Positions 52,701 through 61,973 of a stretch of DNA of 64,000 bases are shown here, piece by piece. The DNA is from Novosphingobium sp. (GTDB lineage Bacteria > Pseudomonadota > Alphaproteobacteria > Sphingomonadales > Sphingomonadaceae): positions 620,001 through 684,000 of the forward strand of contig JADJYM010000015.1 in NCBI GenBank assembly GCA_016719755.1. Direction: 5' to 3'. Position 1 is the stretch's first letter. Each line of letters begins with the position of its first letter. The notes below the pieces were generated by a model that was not told the origin of the DNA, made no database searches, and saw only the letters and a list, made by a program, of their open reading frames with translations. A program made the translations under genes and the position numbers.

Positions 52701-53738
52701 CTAGGGTTGCAACACCATCTTCAGCGCGCCCGCCTCGCGCGCCTCGAACAGGCGATAGGCTTCCGCACCCTCGCTCAAGGGCATCCGGTGGCTGATGTAG
52801 CGTTCGGGGCGCAGGCGGCCGGACTGGACCAGCGGAAACAGTGCGGGCAGTTCCTCTGGCACGGAACAGGTGCCGATCCGGAAGGTCAGCCCGGCGGCGA
52901 AAGCACGCTCCAGCGGGAAGGCGAAACGGCGCGATTGCTGGACGCCGATCACCGAGACGGTGCCGCGCCGCGCAACCAGCCGCAGGGCGAAATCGACAGT
53001 GGCATCGCTGCCCACCACCTCGACCACGCAGTCCAGCTTGTTGCCCCGGGTATCCTGCTTGATCCGCTCAAGCGCCTCGTCCGGGTGGAGCGCAATCGCG
53101 CCTGCCGCTTCGGCCAGCGCGCGGCGTTCGGGGATGGGATCGATCGCGTAGACCACATGCGCTCCCATCACGAAGGCGCTTTCCACCGCCATCAGCCCGA
53201 TGGGGCCAAGGCCGATCACGCCCACCGAGGAACCGGGCCGGATGTCCGCATTGCGCGCGCCGAACCAGGCGGTGGAAAGCGCGTCGGTCATCATCAGCGC
53301 CTGGTCCATGCTGACGCCGTCCGGCACCGGCACTGCGTTCATGTCCGCCGCCGGCACCCGCACGGCTTCGGCTTGCGATCCTTGCAGACGCGCGGACAGG
53401 CCATAGCAGGATCCCAGATTGAATTCGCAGTTTGCGACGTTTCCGGCGAGGCACGACCGGCAGGAGCCGCAGCCGACGGCAGCGGGCAGCATCACCTTGT
53501 CCCCCACTTTCAGCCGGTGGACGCCGCGCCCGACTTCCACCACTTCGCCCACCGCCTCGTGGCCGACGCAGAAGCCGGTGTCCTCGGAAAAGCCGTGGCC
53601 GTGATAGATGTGGAGGTCCGATCCGCAGATCGAGCAGGCGGTCACCTGCACGATCGCGTCGCGGTCGGACTGCGGCACGGGATCGTCCATGTCCTCGTGG
53701 CGGACGTCCCGTGCCCCGTAATAGCGCAGCGCCTTCAT
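52701..53738 (-). CDS. Zinc-dependent alcohol dehydrogenase (MDR family)
   Basis: 345 residues. Catalytic zinc site CSICGSDLHIYHG and GHEAVGEVVEVG. The structural zinc cluster is CGSCRSCLAGNVANC. The Rossmann motif is VGVIGLGPIGLMAVE. It oxidises an alcohol with NAD(P)+; substrate unknown. It starts 1 nt after the acyl-CoA dehydrogenase stop on the same strand, so the two are an operon. Confidence 0.93.
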   Translation of the reverse strand: MKALRYYGARDVRHEDMDDPVPQSDRDAIVQVTACSICGSDLHIYHGHGFSEDTGFCVGHEAVGEVVEVGRGVHRLKVGDKVMLPAAVGCGSCRSCLAGNVANCEFNLGSCYGLSARLQGSQAEAVRVPAADMNAVPVPDGVSMDQALMMTDALSTAWFGARNADIRPGSSVGVIGLGPIGLMAVESAFVMGAHVVYAIDPIPERRALAEAAGAIALHPDEALERIKQDTRGNKLDCVVEVVGSDATVDFALRLVARRGTVSVIGVQQSRRFAFPLERAFAAGLTFRIGTCSVPEELPALFPLVQSGRLRPERYISHRMPLSEGAEAYRLFEAREAGALKMVLQP

Positions 53739-53739
53739 C

Positions 53740-54966
53740 CTAGCGCTCGTTCATGGCGACGTATTCCCGGATCTTCTGCTTGCCGAGCTGGCTCATATGG
53801 ACCTCGTCCGGGCCATCGGCGATGCGCAGGAAGCGGTTGAGTGTAAAGAACCGGGCAACCGGCGTATCGTCGCTCACCCCCATGCCGCCATGGACCTGGA
53901 TCGCCCGGTCGGCGACGGTCTGGGCCATCTGCGGGGCGATCACCTTGATCGCGGCGATCAGGTCCTTTGCGACCTTGTTGCCGTATCGGTCCATCGCGTC
54001 GGCGGCCTTGAAGGTCAGCAGGCGGGCCATCTCGATCTCGCAGAAGCTCTTGGCCACGTCCTGACGGATAGAGGACTGGTCGGCCAGCTTCTTGCCAAAG
54101 GCAGTGCGGCTGTCGGCGCGGCGCGACATGATCTCCAGCGCGCGCTGGGCCTGGCCGATCGAGCGCATGCAATGATGGATGCGCCCCGGCCCAAGCCGCC
54201 CTTGCGCGATTTCGAACCCGCGCCCTTCGCCCAGGATCAGGTTTTCCTTCGGCACGCGCACGTTGTCGAACCGCAGCTCGCATTCGCCGCCCGGCGAATT
54301 GTGCGATCCGAAGACGGTAAGGTGGCGCACGATGGTGATGCCCGGAGTGTTCGGCTCGACCAGGATCTGCGAATGCTGGGCGTGGCGCGGGGCGCTGAAA
54401 TCGGTCTTGCCCATCACGATCCAGATGTCGCAACGCGGGTGCATCGCGTTGGAAATCCACCACTTGCGCCCATTGATGACATATTCGTCGCCATCCGGCG
54501 TGATCGACAGTTCAAGGTTGGTCGCGTCGGACGAGGCGACCTGCGGCTCGGTCATGACATAGGCGGAGCGGATCGTGCCATCCAGCAGCGGCTTCAGCCA
54601 CTTGTCCTGCTGCGCGGGGCTTCCGAACTTGGCCAGCACTTCCATGTTGCCGGTGTCCGGCGCAGAGCAGTTGAACACCTGGCTGGAAAACGGCACCCGG
54701 CCCATGATCTCGGCCAGCGGGGCATATTCCAGGTTGGTGAGGCCGGGCGAGAATGCGCCGTATTCATGCGGCAGAAACAGATTCCACAGGCCCTTCGCGC
54801 GGGCCTTGGCCTTCAGGTCCTCCATCCCGGGCCATTCCTGCCACAGGTTCGCGGGATCGCTTACCCAGTCGTGATAGGCCTGCTCGTTGGGATAGATATG
54901 TTCGTCCATGAAGGCCTCGATCTGGGCGATCAGACCCTTGACCTTGTCACTGTGTTCGAAATCCAC
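53740..54966 (-). CDS. Acyl-CoA dehydrogenase
   Basis: 408 residues. FAD flavoprotein that makes enoyl-CoA. Signatures: [19 protein letters not shown] (FAD contact), [40 protein letters not shown]-type beta domain, and [20 protein letters not shown]. The family-typical R/F residues near the C-terminus ([20 protein letters not shown]) are present. It heads the pair with the zinc alcohol dehydrogenase and is divergent from the amidohydrolase. Confidence 0.95.
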   Translation of the reverse strand: MDFEHSDKVKGLIAQIEAFMDEHIYPNEQAYHDWVSDPANLWQEWPGMEDLKAKARAKGLWNLFLPHEYGAFSPGLTNLEYAPLAEIMGRVPFSSQVFNCSAPDTGNMEVLAKFGSPAQQDKWLKPLLDGTIRSAYVMTEPQVASSDATNLELSITPDGDEYVINGRKWWISNAMHPRCDIWIVMGKTDFSAPRHAQHSQILVEPNTPGITIVRHLTVFGSHNSPGGECELRFDNVRVPKENLILGEGRGFEIAQGRLGPGRIHHCMRSIGQAQRALEIMSRRADSRTAFGKKLADQSSIRQDVAKSFCEIEMARLLTFKAADAMDRYGNKVAKDLIAAIKVIAPQMAQTVADRAIQVHGGMGVSDDTPVARFFTLNRFLRIADGPDEVHMSQLGKQKIREYVAMNER

Positions 54967-55038
54967 TTTCGCTCTCCGCTATCGATCTTCTGTCGTCCCG
55001 GCAATCTTGGCGGCGGCTCCCGGCCATGGGAAGCGAAA

Positions 55039-55057
55039 AAGTGGCGAAATGCCACTT
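55039..55057. promoter_or_regulatory. Palindromic operator candidate in the ACAD/amidohydrolase divergent region
   Basis: AAGTGGC-GAAAT-GCCACTT, a perfect 7-5-7 inverted repeat in the 147-bp gap between divergent genes. Same geometry as the operator at 27585 but a different sequence, suggesting another TetR-type regulator located outside the window. Confidence 0.65.
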
Positions 55058-55113
55058 GCCTCGGCGCGGCCCGCTCATAAGCTGCGGGCAAACACGAAAA
55101 CGGAGAGTGCCCG

Positions 55114-56154
55114 ATGACCGAAGCCATCCTTGAACCCGATCTGCCGATCATCGACCCGCACCACCACCTGTGGGACTTGCGCCCGATGCTGGGGATGTTT
55201 CCCCAGCCGCTCCACCCCTTCGTCGATACCGTGTCGCGCTCGGCCTATTACACCTTCAACGAACTCCACGCCGACGCGACCAGCGGGCACAACGTGATCG
55301 GCACGGTCTATATGGAATGCGGCGCATTTTACCGCGCCGGGGCAAGCGATGCGCTGAAGGTGCTGGGCGAGTTGGAATACGTCAACGGCGTCGCCGCGCA
55401 AAGCGCCAGCGGCCTGTATGGCGACATCCGCCTGTGCGCCTCGATCATCGGCCATGCCGACCTGCGGCTTGGCGATGGCGCGCGCGGGGTGCTGGAAAGC
55501 CTGATGGCCGTGACCGACCGCTTCAAGGGCATCCGTCACCAGGGGGCATGGGACGCCGATCCCGAAACGCTTGGCCCCCCGTTTCACGCGCCGCCGGGGC
55601 TCTACCTTGATCCGACCTTCCGGCAGGGCTTCAACCACCTGGGCGAGCTGGGGCTGACTTTCGACGCCTGGGTGCTTGAGCCGCAATTGGGTGACGTGAT
55701 CAGCCTGGCCCGTGCCTATCCCGATCAGACCATCGTGCTCGACCACTGCGGAACCCCGCTCAACACGGCGGGCTACCACGGCAAGCTGCATGAACGGTTC
55801 GACGTGTGGCGCAGCAACATCCACGAACTGGCGAAAAGTCCGAACGTTTCGGTCAAACTGGGCGGTCTGGCCATGTCGTTCGCGGGGATGCCGGACAAGG
55901 GACCAGAGGCGGGGCTTTCCTCCGAAACGCTGGCGGCGATGTGGCGGCCCTACATCGAAACCTGCATCGAGGCCTTCGGGCCGGAGCGGGCGATGTTCGA
56001 AAGCAATTACCCCGTCGACAAGTGGGGGGCAAGCTATCCGGTGCTGTGGAACGCCTTCAAGCACCTGACGCTGGGCGCCTCCGCTGAGGAGAAGCGCGCG
56101 CTTTACGCGGGCACTGCCGCGCGGGTCTATGGCCTCGAACACCTGCTCGGCTGA
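55114..56154 (+). CDS. Amidohydrolase family (metal-dependent TIM-barrel hydrolase)
   Basis: 346 residues. The metal motif is IIDPHHHLWDLRPML near the start. Later ligands are probably in TIVLDHCGTPL and ERAMFESNYPVDKWGAS. Family members include decarboxylases and lactonases acting on aromatic acid intermediates. ATG follows CGGAGAG. Its stop overlaps the next start by 1 nt. Confidence 0.9.
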   Translation: MTEAILEPDLPIIDPHHHLWDLRPMLGMFPQPLHPFVDTVSRSAYYTFNELHADATSGHNVIGTVYMECGAFYRAGASDALKVLGELEYVNGVAAQSASGLYGDIRLCASIIGHADLRLGDGARGVLESLMAVTDRFKGIRHQGAWDADPETLGPPFHAPPGLYLDPTFRQGFNHLGELGLTFDAWVLEPQLGDVISLARAYPDQTIVLDHCGTPLNTAGYHGKLHERFDVWRSNIHELAKSPNVSVKLGGLAMSFAGMPDKGPEAGLSSETLAAMWRPYIETCIEAFGPERAMFESNYPVDKWGASYPVLWNAFKHLTLGASAEEKRALYAGTAARVYGLEHLLG

Positions 56155-57311
56155 TGGCGGCGATCCATCTGCCGCGCACGATCCGCATCGGCGGCGGCGT
56201 GCTGAACGAACTGCCCGAGGCACTGGCCGCGGCCGGGCTGTCGCGGCCGCTGATCGTCACCGACGGGTGGATTGCGACCTGTGGCATTCTTGAGCGGGTT
56301 GAAGCACTTCTGCGCGCGGCGGGAATGCCCGCGCGCAGCTTTACCGGCGCGGTGCCCGATCCGACCGTTGCCTCGATCGAGGCGGGCTGCGCGTTCCTGG
56401 CGGAAGGCGCGCATGACTGCGTGATCGGCCTTGGCGGCGGCAGTCCGATCGATTCGGCCAAGATGATCGCGGTAAAGCGCGATCGCCCGCTGGCCGTGCG
56501 CGATCTGAAGGTGCCGCATCAGGAGGACGCGCCGGGCCTGCCGGTGGTCGCGATCCCGACCACGGCGGGCACCGGATCCGAAGCGACCCGCGTGACGATC
56601 ATCACCGATGAGGAAACCGACGAGAAGATGCTCTGCGCGGGGCTGGCCTACCTCCCCCAGATCGCGCTGGTCGACTACGAGCTGACCCTGACCAAGCCCG
56701 CGCGGCTGACCGCCGATACCGGGATCGACAGCCTGGTCCACGCGATCGAGGCCTATGTCTCGCGGCTGGCCAATCCCTTTGCGGATGCGATGGCGCTGTC
56801 CGCCATGCGGCTGATCTGGCCCAACCTGCCGCTGGCCTGTGCCGATCCCGGCAACCGCGCCGCGCGAGAGGCGCTGATGCTGGGGGCACTGCAGGGCGGG
56901 ATCGCCTTTTCGAACAGCTCGGTCGCGCTGGTCCACGGGATGAGCCGCCCGATCGGCGCGCATTTCCATGTCGCCCACGGCCTGTCCAACGCGATGCTGA
57001 TGCCGCTGGTCACCGCGTGGAGCGCTCCCGCCGCCGTCCCCCGCTATGCGGACTGCGCCCGGGCGATGGGCGTGGCGGCGGACGGCGAAAGCGATCAGGC
57101 GGCGGTCGGCCGGTTGGTCGAGGCGCTGGAGCAGGCTAACGCCGACCTCTCGGTCCCCTCGCCCCGCGCCTACGGGATCGAGCGGGAGCGCTGGGAGGCG
57201 CTGGTGCCGATCATGGCCGCGCAGGCGCTGGCTTCAGGCTCGCCCGCCAACAATCCGCGCGTGCCAACGCAGGAAGAGATCGAGGCGCTTTACCTCCAAG
57301 CGTGGAATTAA
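56154..57311 (+). CDS. Iron-containing alcohol dehydrogenase
   Basis: 385 residues. The NAD motif is GLGGGSPIDSAKMIAV and the second is IPTTAGTGSEATRVTII. Metal-site residues are in GIDSLVHAIEAYVSRLANPF and the HGMSRPIGAHFHVAHGLSNA stretch. Related to maleylacetate reductases and hydroxyacid-oxoacid transhydrogenases; here the substrate is unknown. Coupled to the amidohydrolase by a 1-nt overlap, hinting at a shared pathway. Confidence 0.93.
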   Translation: MAAIHLPRTIRIGGGVLNELPEALAAAGLSRPLIVTDGWIATCGILERVEALLRAAGMPARSFTGAVPDPTVASIEAGCAFLAEGAHDCVIGLGGGSPIDSAKMIAVKRDRPLAVRDLKVPHQEDAPGLPVVAIPTTAGTGSEATRVTIITDEETDEKMLCAGLAYLPQIALVDYELTLTKPARLTADTGIDSLVHAIEAYVSRLANPFADAMALSAMRLIWPNLPLACADPGNRAAREALMLGALQGGIAFSNSSVALVHGMSRPIGAHFHVAHGLSNAMLMPLVTAWSAPAAVPRYADCARAMGVAADGESDQAAVGRLVEALEQANADLSVPSPRAYGIERERWEALVPIMAAQALASGSPANNPRVPTQEEIEALYLQAWN

Positions 57312-57778
57312 AAGGAGGGCCGCGCGATCATCAGCCAGAAGATCGCCAGAAGCGCCACAAAGGCTGGCCAGCCCAGCACGAACCACCAGCGCATGGTGCG
57401 GCGGTAGTCCGCTCCCAGCGGCGTTCCCGCCAGCGCCGCAGCCTCGGCCAGACGCTGTGCCCTGATCTGCAGCCAGACCACCGGCGCCCAGCAGGCGAAG
57501 GCGAGCGCATAAAGCGCATAGGCCGCCAGCAGCCACGGCGAGATCAGCGAATAGCCGCCCAGCTGCGCCAGCCACAGCCCCGAAAGCGGCTGTAGCAACC
57601 CGCTCCCCCCGGTAAAGATCCAGTCCGCTCGCACGACCATCCTGCCCACCCGCGCAATCGTTGCCGGATCGCCGCTCAGGTGCGCGTTCCACAGATACCA
57701 CGCCGTTCCCGCGCCAAACCCGAACAACACAGTGCTGGACAGGACGTGGACCCATTTGACGAGGAAAAACAATTCCAT
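57308..57778 (-). CDS. DUF2269 family membrane protein
   Basis: 156 residues from ATG 57778. Four helices: LFFLVKWVHVLSSTVLFGFG opens with a His, then WIFTGGSGLLQPLSGLWLA and the C-terminal WWFVLGWPAFVALLAIFWLM. These match DUF2269. The stop of the next gene upstream overlaps this ATG by 1 nt. Its tail overlaps the iron alcohol dehydrogenase stop by 4 nt (convergent). The function is unknown. Confidence 0.85.
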   Translation of the reverse strand: MELFFLVKWVHVLSSTVLFGFGAGTAWYLWNAHLSGDPATIARVGRMVVRADWIFTGGSGLLQPLSGLWLAQLGGYSLISPWLLAAYALYALAFACWAPVVWLQIRAQRLAEAAALAGTPLGADYRRTMRWWFVLGWPAFVALLAIFWLMIARPSF

Positions 57779-59058
57779 CACCGACTATCCGCAATGGCGC
57801 CGTGGACCAGGATCAGAACCAGAACCGGCAGGTTCTTGAGCATCGCCCCGAGCGGATCGGCCCATAGCTGCGGCAAGGCCCAGCTGAGGACCACGGTGTA
57901 GCCCAGCACCATTGCCAGCTGCACCATGGTCGCCCACCGCCCGCGCCGATCGAGCAGCACCAGCAGACCCACGCCGATATCGAGCGCCGATGTGGCGATG
58001 CGCGCCAGTTCGGCCAGCGGCTGTGGCAGACCCGCCGCCTGCCCGAACTGGCGGGTCCATTCCGCTCCGTGCAGGAACCCCGCCAGCGCCGAGGCGAACC
58101 ACAGCAGCGCCAGAACCCAGCGCACGGCGGGGGCGAGGAAGAACAGCCGGGCGTGCCAGCGGTCCTGTACCTGCGCGGGATGATCGCGCAGCGCGCTTTC
58201 CAGACTGCGCGGCGCAAAGCCCGCGGATTTCGCAAAGGCGGCGCCATCCCCCGCATTGCCAGCCAGCAATTGCTCCAGACTGTTGGTCGAAACCGGGCCG
58301 GAACCCGTGAGATCGCCGACGCGGCCCAGCAGCCGCATCAGCGGCAACGGCACAGCCAGGAACCGCGCCGGGCCGAAGCCCAGCCACTCGCGGTAGAGGC
58401 CCAGCAGGTCGCGCAGCTCGTAATCGCGCGGCCCGCAGGGTTCGAGCACCTGCCCGGCCATCGCCGGATCGGTGCAGGCGCGCGCCGCCGCTTCGGCCAG
58501 ATCGGCCGCGTGGAGCGGGGAAAATCCGTGCCCCTGCCCCGCCGGAACCGGCACGGCCCAGGGCAGCGCCGCCAGCCCGCGCAGCAGCGAGGTGCCGCCA
58601 TAGCTGCCCTCGGCATAGACCAGCGAGGGGCGCAGGATCGTCCATTCCAGTCCGGATTCCCGCAGCGCGGCCTCTCCCGCGAGCTTGCTCTGCGCATAGT
58701 CGGTGCGGACCTCAGGCCTTGCGCTGATCGCGGACAGCAGCACCACCCGCTTCACCCCTGCCACCTTGGCTGCAGCGTGCAGTGCGCGCGGCATGGCGAC
58801 ATGGACCGGATCCATATCCGCACCGCGCAGCACCCCCGCGCAGTTGACCACTGCATCGATCCCTTGCAGCCGGTCAGCCCAGTCTTCGCCCCGCACCGCC
58901 TTGCCCAGATCCATCGCCAGCCAGCGGGCATCGGGAAAAGCCTGTTCCAGCGCGCCGGTGGAACGCGCCACACCGGTCACCGCATGGCCATCGGCCAGCA
59001 ACCGGGCGACAACGTGACGTCCGATGAACCCGCCTGCCCCCAGCACGAGTATCCGCAC
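57778..59058 (-). CDS. NAD(P)-binding epimerase-like protein fused to a DoxX-like membrane domain
   Basis: 426 residues from GTG 59058 (VRILVLGAGGFIGRHVVARL). Residues 1-270 form an atypical short-chain dehydrogenase (NmrA/complex I 39-kDa-like) with the Gly-rich GAGGFIGR and YAQSK (YxxxK). The last 130 residues contain four helices of a DoxX-like or DUF4267-type domain (RWVLALLWFASALAGFLHGA onward). This fusion occurs in several proteobacteria. Coupled to the DUF2269 gene; the MOSC gene lies 8 nt upstream. Confidence 0.85.
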   Translation of the reverse strand: MRILVLGAGGFIGRHVVARLLADGHAVTGVARSTGALEQAFPDARWLAMDLGKAVRGEDWADRLQGIDAVVNCAGVLRGADMDPVHVAMPRALHAAAKVAGVKRVVLLSAISARPEVRTDYAQSKLAGEAALRESGLEWTILRPSLVYAEGSYGGTSLLRGLAALPWAVPVPAGQGHGFSPLHAADLAEAAARACTDPAMAGQVLEPCGPRDYELRDLLGLYREWLGFGPARFLAVPLPLMRLLGRVGDLTGSGPVSTNSLEQLLAGNAGDGAAFAKSAGFAPRSLESALRDHPAQVQDRWHARLFFLAPAVRWVLALLWFASALAGFLHGAEWTRQFGQAAGLPQPLAELARIATSALDIGVGLLVLLDRRGRWATMVQLAMVLGYTVVLSWALPQLWADPLGAMLKNLPVLVLILVHGAIADSR

Positions 59059-59066
59059 AGGGCCGC

Positions 59067-59609
59067 TCAGACCGGCTGGAGCGGCTGGTGGGCGCGAGGC
59101 ATCGACTCGAGCTTCACCGGATCGCCGGTCCGCACTTCGCCGCCGCTGACCACCACGGCCATGACCCCGCATTTTCGGATCAGGCTGCCGTCCGCCGCAC
59201 GGTCCAGCGTCGCTTCCATCAGCCCGGCAGCGATGGCGTTGAGCTGGTGGCACGGGTTGCGTAAACCGGTGATCTCCACCAGCGCATCCCCGCCAAGGCG
59301 CAGGCGAGTTCCGGTGGACAGGCCGAGCAGGTCGATCCCGCGCGTCAGCACGTTCTCGCCCAGCTGGCCCGGGCCAATCGCAAAGCCCCTGCCCGCCAGT
59401 TCGTCCAGCAGTTCGCCGTGGATCAGGTGGACCTGCCGCAGGTTCGCCGCCCTGGGATCCTTCTTCTGGCGCGAGAGGTGCTGGACCAGCACCCCGGCAT
59501 GGGCATCGCCCTGCACCCCTCGCCCGGCGAGCAGGACCACGCTGTCACGCAGCTCCTTGGAGAAGCGGTGTTCGGCATCGCAGGCCAGCGCGGCAATGTG
59601 GGCGTTCAT
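59067..59609 (-). CDS. MOSC-domain protein
   Basis: 180 residues from ATG 59609. MOSC (molybdenum cofactor sulfurase C-terminal) barrel: GVQGDAHAGVLVQHLSRQKK, LGENVLTRGIDLLGLSTGTR, ITGLRNPCHQLNAI carrying the Cys typical of the family. MOSC proteins such as YiiM and YcbX detoxify N-hydroxylated compounds. The order MOSC-epimerase/DoxX-DUF2269 is one unit on the minus strand. Confidence 0.9.
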   Translation of the reverse strand: MNAHIAALACDAEHRFSKELRDSVVLLAGRGVQGDAHAGVLVQHLSRQKKDPRAANLRQVHLIHGELLDELAGRGFAIGPGQLGENVLTRGIDLLGLSTGTRLRLGGDALVEITGLRNPCHQLNAIAAGLMEATLDRAADGSLIRKCGVMAVVVSGGEVRTGDPVKLESMPRAHQPLQPV

Positions 59610-59725
59610 CCGCGGCACGCTAGCAGCCAGCCGGACCTTGGCAAGGCCCGCACCGCGCCCTCTCGACAGGCCGGTTTCCGTCCCATAGGAAAATCTTTCA
59701 CAACCGCCCTTGGGGGACTTACCTG

Positions 59726-60721
59726 ATGCCGCTTCCCGCTCCGTTCGATCGCCTCCGCCTGCCCGTCATCGCTTCACCGCTGTTCATCATTTCCGGCCCC
59801 GAACTGGTGATTGCCCAGTGCAAGGCCGGGATCGTCGGCAGCTTCCCCTCGCTCAACGCGCGGCCTTCGGGCGTGTTCGACGAATGGCTGCACCAGATCA
59901 CCGAGGAACTGGCCGCACACAACCGCGACAATCCGGATCGCCCCGCCGCGCCCTTCGCGGTCAACCAGATCGTTCACAAATCGAACAACCGGCTGGAGGA
60001 AGACCTTGAGGTCTGCGCCAAGTGGCAGGTGCCGATGATCATCACCTCGCTCGGCGCGCGCGAGGACGTGAACAAGGCGGTCCATGCCTGGGGCGGGATC
60101 GTGATGCATGACGTGATCGACGATCGCTTCGCCCGCAAGGCAATCGAAAAGGGCGCGGACGGGCTCATCCCGGTCGCCGCCGGGGCAGGTGGCCATGCCG
60201 GCACGCTTTCACCCTTCGCGCTGATGCAGGAAATCCGCGAGTGGTTCACCGGGCTGGTCGCGCTGTCAGGCTCGATCGCCTGCGGCCGCTCGGTACTGGC
60301 CGCCCAGGCGATGGGCGCGGACTTCGGCTATATCGGCTCGGCCTGGATCGCCACCCAGGAAGCCAACGCGGTCCAGGGCTACAAGGACGCGATCGTCGCG
60401 GGCCGCGCGGACGACATCGTCTATTCCAACCTCTTCACCGGGGTCCACGGCAATTACCTGCGGCCCTCGATCGTCGCGGCCGGGCTTGATCCGGACAATC
60501 TGCCGGTCAGCGATCCCAGCGCGATGAACTTCGGGTCGGGCGGCAACACCGAGGCCAAGGCTTGGAAGGACATCTGGGGTTCGGGCCAGGGCATCGGCGC
60601 GGTCAAGGCGGTGGAAACGGTGGCCCAGCGGGTCGACCGGCTGGAAGCGGAATATAACGCGGCCCGCGCCGAACTCGCCGCAAAAGCCGGCCTGCGCCTC
60701 ACCGATCTGGAAACGGTCTAA
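59726..60721 (+). CDS. NAD(P)H-dependent flavin oxidoreductase (nitronate monooxygenase-like)
   Basis: 331 residues. FMN-binding TIM barrel. LRLPVIASPLFIISGPELVI opens, VPVAAGAGGHAGTLSPFALM is the FMN phosphate loop, and SIACGRSVLAAQAMGADFGY follows. Oxidises nitronates or reduces enoyl substrates by family. A His equivalent to the catalytic one is present near GAGGHAG. The stop overlaps that of the AHH gene by 4 nt (convergent). Confidence 0.88.
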   Translation: MPLPAPFDRLRLPVIASPLFIISGPELVIAQCKAGIVGSFPSLNARPSGVFDEWLHQITEELAAHNRDNPDRPAAPFAVNQIVHKSNNRLEEDLEVCAKWQVPMIITSLGAREDVNKAVHAWGGIVMHDVIDDRFARKAIEKGADGLIPVAAGAGGHAGTLSPFALMQEIREWFTGLVALSGSIACGRSVLAAQAMGADFGYIGSAWIATQEANAVQGYKDAIVAGRADDIVYSNLFTGVHGNYLRPSIVAAGLDPDNLPVSDPSAMNFGSGGNTEAKAWKDIWGSGQGIGAVKAVETVAQRVDRLEAEYNAARAELAAKAGLRLTDLETV

Positions 60722-61269
60722 CCTTCAAGCGGCGCGGTGGCGGGCCAGAGCAGATCGGCCATCGCGTCGAGATGGGTGAAGTCCACCCCCGTGCCCAACG
60801 GGTCGCGGCGGTTGAGCCGCAGGCGGTTGCGTTGATCCAGCAGTTCCCGGCGCAGCTGGTGCTGCAACTGCTCCAGATCGTGCAGCGCGCGGCGCAGAGC
60901 CAATTCCGGCGCGCGCGGACGCAGCGCCGCCCAGCCCGCCTCGATCCCGCCGACCCGTTCGAACACCATTTCGTTATAGCTGCGATGCGGCCCCCGGTGC
61001 AGCGGCAGGCCCACGGCCAGCGCGGTACGATCATTGGCGGGCAGCAGCAGCCCATTAAGCCGGAAATCGTCGAAGCCGAGCCGCTCGGTGCCAAGCTGCG
61101 CCAGCATCGGCGCAAAGCAGGCGCGGCTGAGCAACTGGCGCGGCAGGATATGGTGGCGCTGCACACCCGGTTCATAGCCGGGACGGTCGGGGCGGTTGAT
61201 CGAGCGGAACGGCAGGCGCTGGCGCGGCGCATCCGCGAAAGCCCGGCTGGCATCGCCCGCGTGCGTCAT
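60718..61269 (-). CDS. AHH-family HNH/Endo VII-type nuclease-like protein
   Basis: 183 residues. The core GVQRHHILPRQLL (His39-His40) replaces the conserved AHH, followed by RLNGLLLPAND (Asn72) and LPLHRGPHRSYNEMV (His91, His95, Tyr98). This matches the AHH nuclease family of the HNH/Endo VII superfamily, known mainly as toxin domains and also as stand-alone proteins. No signal peptide. The C-terminal 80 residues are Leu/Arg-rich helices. It overlaps the upstream DUF4261-like gene by 4 nt (ATGA), so the two are translated as a pair. Confidence 0.75.
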   Translation of the reverse strand: MTHAGDASRAFADAPRQRLPFRSINRPDRPGYEPGVQRHHILPRQLLSRACFAPMLAQLGTERLGFDDFRLNGLLLPANDRTALAVGLPLHRGPHRSYNEMVFERVGGIEAGWAALRPRAPELALRRALHDLEQLQHQLRRELLDQRNRLRLNRRDPLGTGVDFTHLDAMADLLWPATAPLEG

Positions 61270-61973
61270 CCGTGCAGCCTGACAGTTACAAAGCGCCCAT
61301 CGGGCACGGCATGGAGCAGTTCGCCGGCGGGGCCGACAAAATCATGCGCCGACAGCAGCGGACCGTCCGCGACCAGTTCATGGACCAGCCGCAGGGCGAT
61401 GCGCGCCATCTCTCCGGGCGCAAGGCCCTCCATGCCTTCCAGCCGCAGTTCCTGCCCGGTGAACAGGGTCAGGCCCAGGCTGGTCATGCCGGCATTCCCG
61501 TGCCTTTCCAGCGTGGTCAGGCCCAGCGCCGGAAAGGCTCCGCCGTCCAGCCAGGTGTCAATGGCCTTGCGGAAATAGCCCGGTTCCATCCAGCTGCGCG
61601 CCGGATGCCACACCACCGCTGCCAAACCCGGCAGCCCCGCCAGGGCTGCGCCCAGCCCGGCCAGAGCGCGCACCACGGGCAGCAGGCCGCCCCCCTCCAG
61701 CAGGTGCGGTCCGGGAGCCAGGCTTACCGCTTCACCCACCGGAGCGGCGGCAAGGCCGAGCAGAGCGCCGCCGGGCGGTGCGGCCTGCGGAGCCGCGGGA
61801 GCAAGCCCCCGGCAATCGAAAGTCAGCCCGCTGGCCAGCAGTTCGAGCCAGCCTTCCTCAGCATCGGGCTGATGGCTGATCGAAAAGTGCAGCGGGCCGG
61901 AATCGGCCTGGGCCAGCGCTTGCAGGGCGCCAGCATCCGGCCGCTGCCCCTGCCCGAATAGCAGCGATAGCAC
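61266..61973 (-). CDS. DUF4261-like protein, partner of the AHH gene
   Basis: 235 residues from GTG 61973 (an in-frame stop just upstream rules out an earlier start). The N-terminal 115 residues are Ala/Gly/Leu-rich. The C-terminal half, VVWHPARSWMEPGYFRKAID, TLERHGNAGMTSLGLTLFTG, QELRLEG and VHELVADGPLLSAHDF, fits the DUF4261 pattern. The family has been linked to immunity-type proteins, but I cannot confirm that here. First gene of the pair, placed like an antitoxin or immunity gene before a toxin. Confidence 0.6.
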   Translation of the reverse strand: MLSLLFGQGQRPDAGALQALAQADSGPLHFSISHQPDAEEGWLELLASGLTFDCRGLAPAAPQAAPPGGALLGLAAAPVGEAVSLAPGPHLLEGGGLLPVVRALAGLGAALAGLPGLAAVVWHPARSWMEPGYFRKAIDTWLDGGAFPALGLTTLERHGNAGMTSLGLTLFTGQELRLEGMEGLAPGEMARIALRLVHELVADGPLLSAHDFVGPAGELLHAVPDGRFVTVRLHG

